From Caldimonas sp. (GTDB lineage: Bacteria; Pseudomonadota; Gammaproteobacteria; Burkholderiales; Burkholderiaceae_C), in contig JASLGD010000048.1 of the NCBI GenBank assembly GCA_030150305.1, positions 1 to 7,632 of the forward strand: a DNA stretch of 7,632 bases. The letters run 5' to 3'. The position numbers and the translations under genes were made by a program. The notes under the pieces were generated by a model. The model had not been told where the DNA came from, searched no databases, and saw only the letters and a list, made by a program, of their open reading frames with translations. Positions 5,169-7,632 of the stretch are shown piece by piece (position 1 is the first letter of the stretch; every line of letters begins with the position of its first letter).

Positions 5169-6650
5169 TCACGTCGCGAACATCTGCACGATCGCCTGCG
5201 CGCAGAGCTGCATCAGCCCGCCGGGCAGGAGCCCGAGCAGGAGCACCGCGGCGCCGTTGAACGAGAGCAGGATGCGGACGTCGCGGGCGCCTTCGATCGG
5301 GTGAGCGTCGACCGGCTCGTCGAAGAACATCACCTTGACGACGCGGACGTAGTAATACGCGCCGAGGAGCGAGAGGACGACCGCGCTCACCGCGAGCCAG
5401 ATGAAGCCGGGCACGTTGGTCGAGACGAGCGCCTGCAGCACCGCCAGCTTGGCGTAGAAGCCGACCGTCGGCGGGATGCCGGCGAGCGAGAACATGAACA
5501 CCGCCATCACGCCGGCGAACCACAGGTTGCGCCTCGCCAGGCCGCGGAAGCCGTCGATCCGCTCGGCCTCGTGGCCGGCGCGCGAGAGCAGCATGATCAT
5601 GCCGAACGTGCCGAGCGTGGTCAGCACGTCGGTGACGACGTAGAACATCGCCGAGCTGTAGGCGTTCGACGCCGAGACCGTGTTGCCGCTGACGACGCCG
5701 GGGCACAGGCCGAGCAGCATGAAGCCGATCTGCGCGATCGTCGAGTAGGCGAGCATCCGCTTGATGTTGCTCTGCGCGATCGCCGCCAGGTTGCCGAGCA
5801 GCATCGACGCGAGCGAGAGCAGCACGAGCATCTGCTGCCAGTCGAGGGCGAGGCCGATCATGCCCTCGACGAGGAGGCGGATCGTGATCGCGAAGGCGGC
5901 GAGCTTGGGTGCGCCGCCGACGAGCAGCGTCATCGACGTCGGCGCGCCCTGATAGACGTCGGGCACCCACATGTGGAACGGCACTGCGCCGAGCTTGAAC
6001 GCCAGCCCGGCGACGACGAACACGGTGCCGAAGACGAGGACCGCGCGGTTGATGCGGCCGGTGCCGATCGCCTTGAACACCTCGCTGATCTCGAGCGAGC
6101 CGGTCGCGCCGTACATCATCGAGAGGCCGTAGAGGAGGAACCCGCTCGCCAGCGCGCCGAGCACGAAGTACTTCATCGCCGCCTCGGTCGCGCCGGTGTC
6201 GTCGCGGCGCATCGCGACGAGCGCGTAGAGCGAGAGCGACATCAGCTCGAGGCCGAGGTAGACGACGAGGAAGTTGTTCGCCGCGACCATCACCAGGATG
6301 CCGAGCAGCGAGAACATCGAGAGCGTGAAGAGCTCGCCGCGCAGCATCTCGCGGCTGGCGGCGTACGGGCGCGCATAGACGAGCGTCGCCATCATCGCCA
6401 GCGTCGCGAAGAGGCCGAGCAGGTGCCCCATCGGGTCGGCGACGACCATCCGCTGCATCGCGTAGTAGGTCGCGCCGCCCCAGAAGTACCAGAGCTGCAT
6501 GACCGCGACGATCGTCAGCGACGCCTGGGCGAGGCAGTACGTGACGATGCGCTCCCTGCCGGGCGCCCAGAGGTCGGCGAGCGCGACGACGCACGCCATC
6601 ACGAGCAGCGTGATCTCGGGCAGGATCGGAAAGACGGCTTGCCAGTTCAT
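5169..6650 (-). CDS. nuoN: NADH-quinone oxidoreductase subunit N
   Basis: NuoN is one of the three antiporter-like membrane subunits of respiratory complex I, coupling NADH oxidation to proton pumping across the inner membrane. The 493 residues, the usual length, form a chain of about 14 hydrophobic helices. Conserved charged residues of the proton path are present: E135 in YLGLELMSLSLYALVA, K160 in AAMKYFVLGALASG, K219 in AGLAFKLGAVPFHMWVPD, K249 in GGAPKLAAF and K401 in GFYAKLAVLQA, corresponding to E133, K158, K217, K247 and K395 of the E. coli protein as I recall it. The start MNWQAVFPILPE at 6650 matches the family; a GTG at 6668 in frame would add six residues with no support. No Shine-Dalgarno sequence is seen before either start. 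The gene follows nuoM with an 87-base gap occupied by a repeat and is followed after 2 bases by the NUDIX gene. Confidence 0.97.
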   Translation of the reverse strand: MNWQAVFPILPEITLLVMACVVALADLWAPGRERIVTYCLAQASLTIVAVMQLWYFWGGATYYAMQRMVVADPMGHLLGLFATLAMMATLVYARPYAASREMLRGELFTLSMFSLLGILVMVAANNFLVVYLGLELMSLSLYALVAMRRDDTGATEAAMKYFVLGALASGFLLYGLSMMYGATGSLEISEVFKAIGTGRINRAVLVFGTVFVVAGLAFKLGAVPFHMWVPDVYQGAPTSMTLLVGGAPKLAAFAITIRLLVEGMIGLALDWQQMLVLLSLASMLLGNLAAIAQSNIKRMLAYSTIAQIGFMLLGLCPGVVSGNTVSASNAYSSAMFYVVTDVLTTLGTFGMIMLLSRAGHEAERIDGFRGLARRNLWFAGVMAVFMFSLAGIPPTVGFYAKLAVLQALVSTNVPGFIWLAVSAVVLSLLGAYYYVRVVKVMFFDEPVDAHPIEGARDVRILLSFNGAAVLLLGLLPGGLMQLCAQAIVQMFAT

Positions 6651-6657
6651 GAGACGG

Positions 6658-6686
6658 GGTGCCCGCACGGCCGCCCGAAGGGCACC
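6658..6686 (-). promoter_or_regulatory. Stem-loop in the nuoN leader
   Basis: GGTGCCC (6658-6664) and GGGCACC (6680-6686) form a perfect 7-bp inverted repeat with a 15-base loop, ending 7 bases upstream of the nuoN ATG in the transcript. A second, smaller hairpin, GCCC-GAA-GGGC (6673-6683), uses some of the same bases, so the two cannot form together. Either could limit ribosome access to nuoN. Whether they have any role is not shown by the sequence. Confidence 0.35.
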
Positions 6687-6729
6687 ACGCCCCCTCGGGG
6701 GGCAGCGAGCGAAGCGAGCGTGGGGGTGC
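6673..6729. repeat. REP-like palindromic intergenic element between nuoM and nuoN
   Basis: This 57-bp element fills most of the 87-bp nuoM-nuoN gap. From left to right on the plus strand it has a GCCC-GAA-GGGC hairpin (6673-6683), a C-run/G-run palindrome around CCCCCTCGGGGG (6690-6701), two copies of AGCGAGCG separated by one A (6704-6711 and 6713-6720), and TGGGGGTGC (6721-6729), which can pair imperfectly with the GCACCACGCCCCC side. I recall closely similar 'C-run, G-run, AGCGAGCGAAGCGAGCG, G-run' elements scattered between genes in Burkholderiales genomes; that memory could not be checked here. It has no coding capacity of its own and no flanking target duplication that I can see. Confidence 0.65.
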
Positions 6730-6737
6730 TATCCATT

Positions 6738-7632
6738 TCAGGGGGCGATCTTGGGCACCGACGCGTGGCGCAGCAGCTCGACGACCGAGGTGTGCATGAC
6801 GTCGGTGAACGGCTTCGGGTAGATGCCCATCGCGAGCACCGCGACGGCGAGGATCGCGAGCATCGCGAACTCGCGCCGGTCGAGGTCGGCGAGCGCGCCG
6901 ACCTCGGCGTTGGCGACGCCGCCGAAGTAGACGCGCTTGACCATCCAGAGCGTGTAGCCCGCCCCCCAGATCAGCGTCGTCGCCGCGGCGGCGGCGATCC
7001 AGAAGTTCACCTGCACCGTGCCGAGGATCACCATCCACTCGCCGACGAAGCCGGCCGTGCCCGGCAGGCCGCAGTTGGCCATCGCGAACAGCACCGCGAA
7101 CGTCGCGAACTTCGGCATCGTGTTGACGACGCCGCCGTAGGCGGCGATCTCGCGCGAGTGGACGCGGTCGTAGAGGACGCCGATGCAGAGGAACATCGCG
7201 CCCGAGACGAAGCCGTGCGAGATCATCTGCACGATCGCGCCCGACGTCGTCAGCTCGTTGAACATGAAAAAGCCGAGCGTCACGAAGCCCATGTGCGCCA
7301 CGGACGAGTACGCGACGAGCTTCTTCATGTCGGTCTGGACGAGCGCGACCAGGCCGATGTAGACGATCGCGATCAGCGAGAGCGCGACCATGAACCACGC
7401 CCAGCGGTGGCTGGCGTCGGGCGCGATCGGCAGCGAGAAGCGGAGGAACCCGTACGCGCCGAGCTTCAGCATGATCGCCGCCAGCACGACGGAGCCGCCG
7501 GTCGGCGCCTCGACGTGGGCGTCGGGCAGCCAGGTGTGGACCGGCCACATCGGCACCTTCACCGCGAACGCGAAGAAGAACGCGAAGAAGATCGCGACCT
7601 GCGCCTGCATCGAGAGCGGCAGGCGGTGCCAG
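6738..7632 (-). CDS. nuoM: NADH-quinone oxidoreductase subunit M (5' part outside window)
   Basis: The C-terminal 297 residues of NuoM, a second antiporter-like proton-pumping subunit of complex I; the N-terminal part lies beyond the right edge. The visible part opens with WHRLPLSMQAQVAIFF and then the family signature FAVKVPMWPVHTWLPDAHVE (22-41 of the visible part). Lysines K25 and K56 (in AIMLKLGAYG) match E. coli K234 and K265 by spacing, H139 in ISHGFVSGAMF matches H348, and E198 in GFVGEWMVILG matches E407, the distal proton-channel glutamate. The spacings between these residues are identical to those I recall for the E. coli protein. The C-terminus VVELLRHASVPKIAP is followed at once by the REP-like element. 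No frameshift or missing key residue is seen. Confidence 0.97.
   Translation of the reverse strand, partial: WHRLPLSMQAQVAIFFAFFFAFAVKVPMWPVHTWLPDAHVEAPTGGSVVLAAIMLKLGAYGFLRFSLPIAPDASHRWAWFMVALSLIAIVYIGLVALVQTDMKKLVAYSSVAHMGFVTLGFFMFNELTTSGAIVQMISHGFVSGAMFLCIGVLYDRVHSREIAAYGGVVNTMPKFATFAVLFAMANCGLPGTAGFVGEWMVILGTVQVNFWIAAAAATTLIWGAGYTLWMVKRVYFGGVANAEVGALADLDRREFAMLAILAVAVLAMGIYPKPFTDVMHTSVVELLRHASVPKIAP

Noticed and set aside
6690..6729. C-run/G-run hairpin considered as a rho-independent terminator after nuoM.
   Set aside because: No T-run follows the stem on the minus strand, and nuoN and further genes of the operon lie downstream, so a repeat element is the better reading.
4570..7548. A 992-codon open frame on the minus strand running through nuoM and nuoN into the NUDIX gene.
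   Set aside because: Only its last 198 codons are real. The rest is an Arg/Ala/Asp-rich off-frame reading of nuoM and nuoN that stays open because stop codons are rare in such GC-rich DNA.

Overview
The window is about 7.6 kb of very GC-rich DNA that looks like ordinary chromosome of a betaproteobacterium, most likely of the order Burkholderiales. Three things point there: the gene order nuoM-nuoN-NUDIX-DUF1178, the pair YihY/DUF2069, and a hairpin-rich intergenic repeat of a type I recall from Burkholderiales genomes. Codon third positions are almost all G or C and every gene has the same style, so nothing suggests recent transfer. No RNA gene, CRISPR array, insertion sequence or clear rho-independent terminator is visible.

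Layout. (1) 1-977, minus: the 5' part of a YihY/'BN' family membrane protein, running off the left edge. (2) 1025-2820, plus: a DUF2069 membrane protein whose stop overlaps the GTG start of an FAD-linked oxidase of the GlcD/D-2-hydroxyglutarate dehydrogenase type, probably co-translated. (3) 2750-3718, minus: a GcvA-like LysR regulator whose C-terminal tail overlaps the oxidase gene by 71 bp, tail to tail. (4) 3719-3879: a divergent control region with two paired ATGC-N7-KCAT (T-N11-A) elements that look like LysR boxes. (5) 3880-4125, plus: a small DUF2917 protein, likely target of that regulator. (6) 4119-7632, minus: the distal end of the complex I (nuo) operon, in transcription order nuoM (5' end outside the window), a REP-like intergenic repeat, nuoN, a NUDIX hydrolase of the ADP-ribose pyrophosphatase type and a DUF1178 protein.

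How the genes work together. NuoM and NuoN are two proton-pumping antiporter-like subunits of NADH:quinone oxidoreductase. The NUDIX protein and DUF1178 are close enough to be expressed with them; an ADP-ribose/NAD-derivative hydrolase behind an NADH-oxidising complex is plausible housekeeping. The FAD oxidase would pass electrons from a 2-hydroxy acid to an acceptor, but its substrate is not fixed by the sequence.

I found no clearly new multi-gene system. The best leads are the two LysR boxes in the divergent region, the repeat between nuoM and nuoN that leaves nuoN without a recognisable ribosome binding site, the apparent absence of the small DUF2818 gene expected after nuoN, and the very tight or overlapping convergent gene ends.
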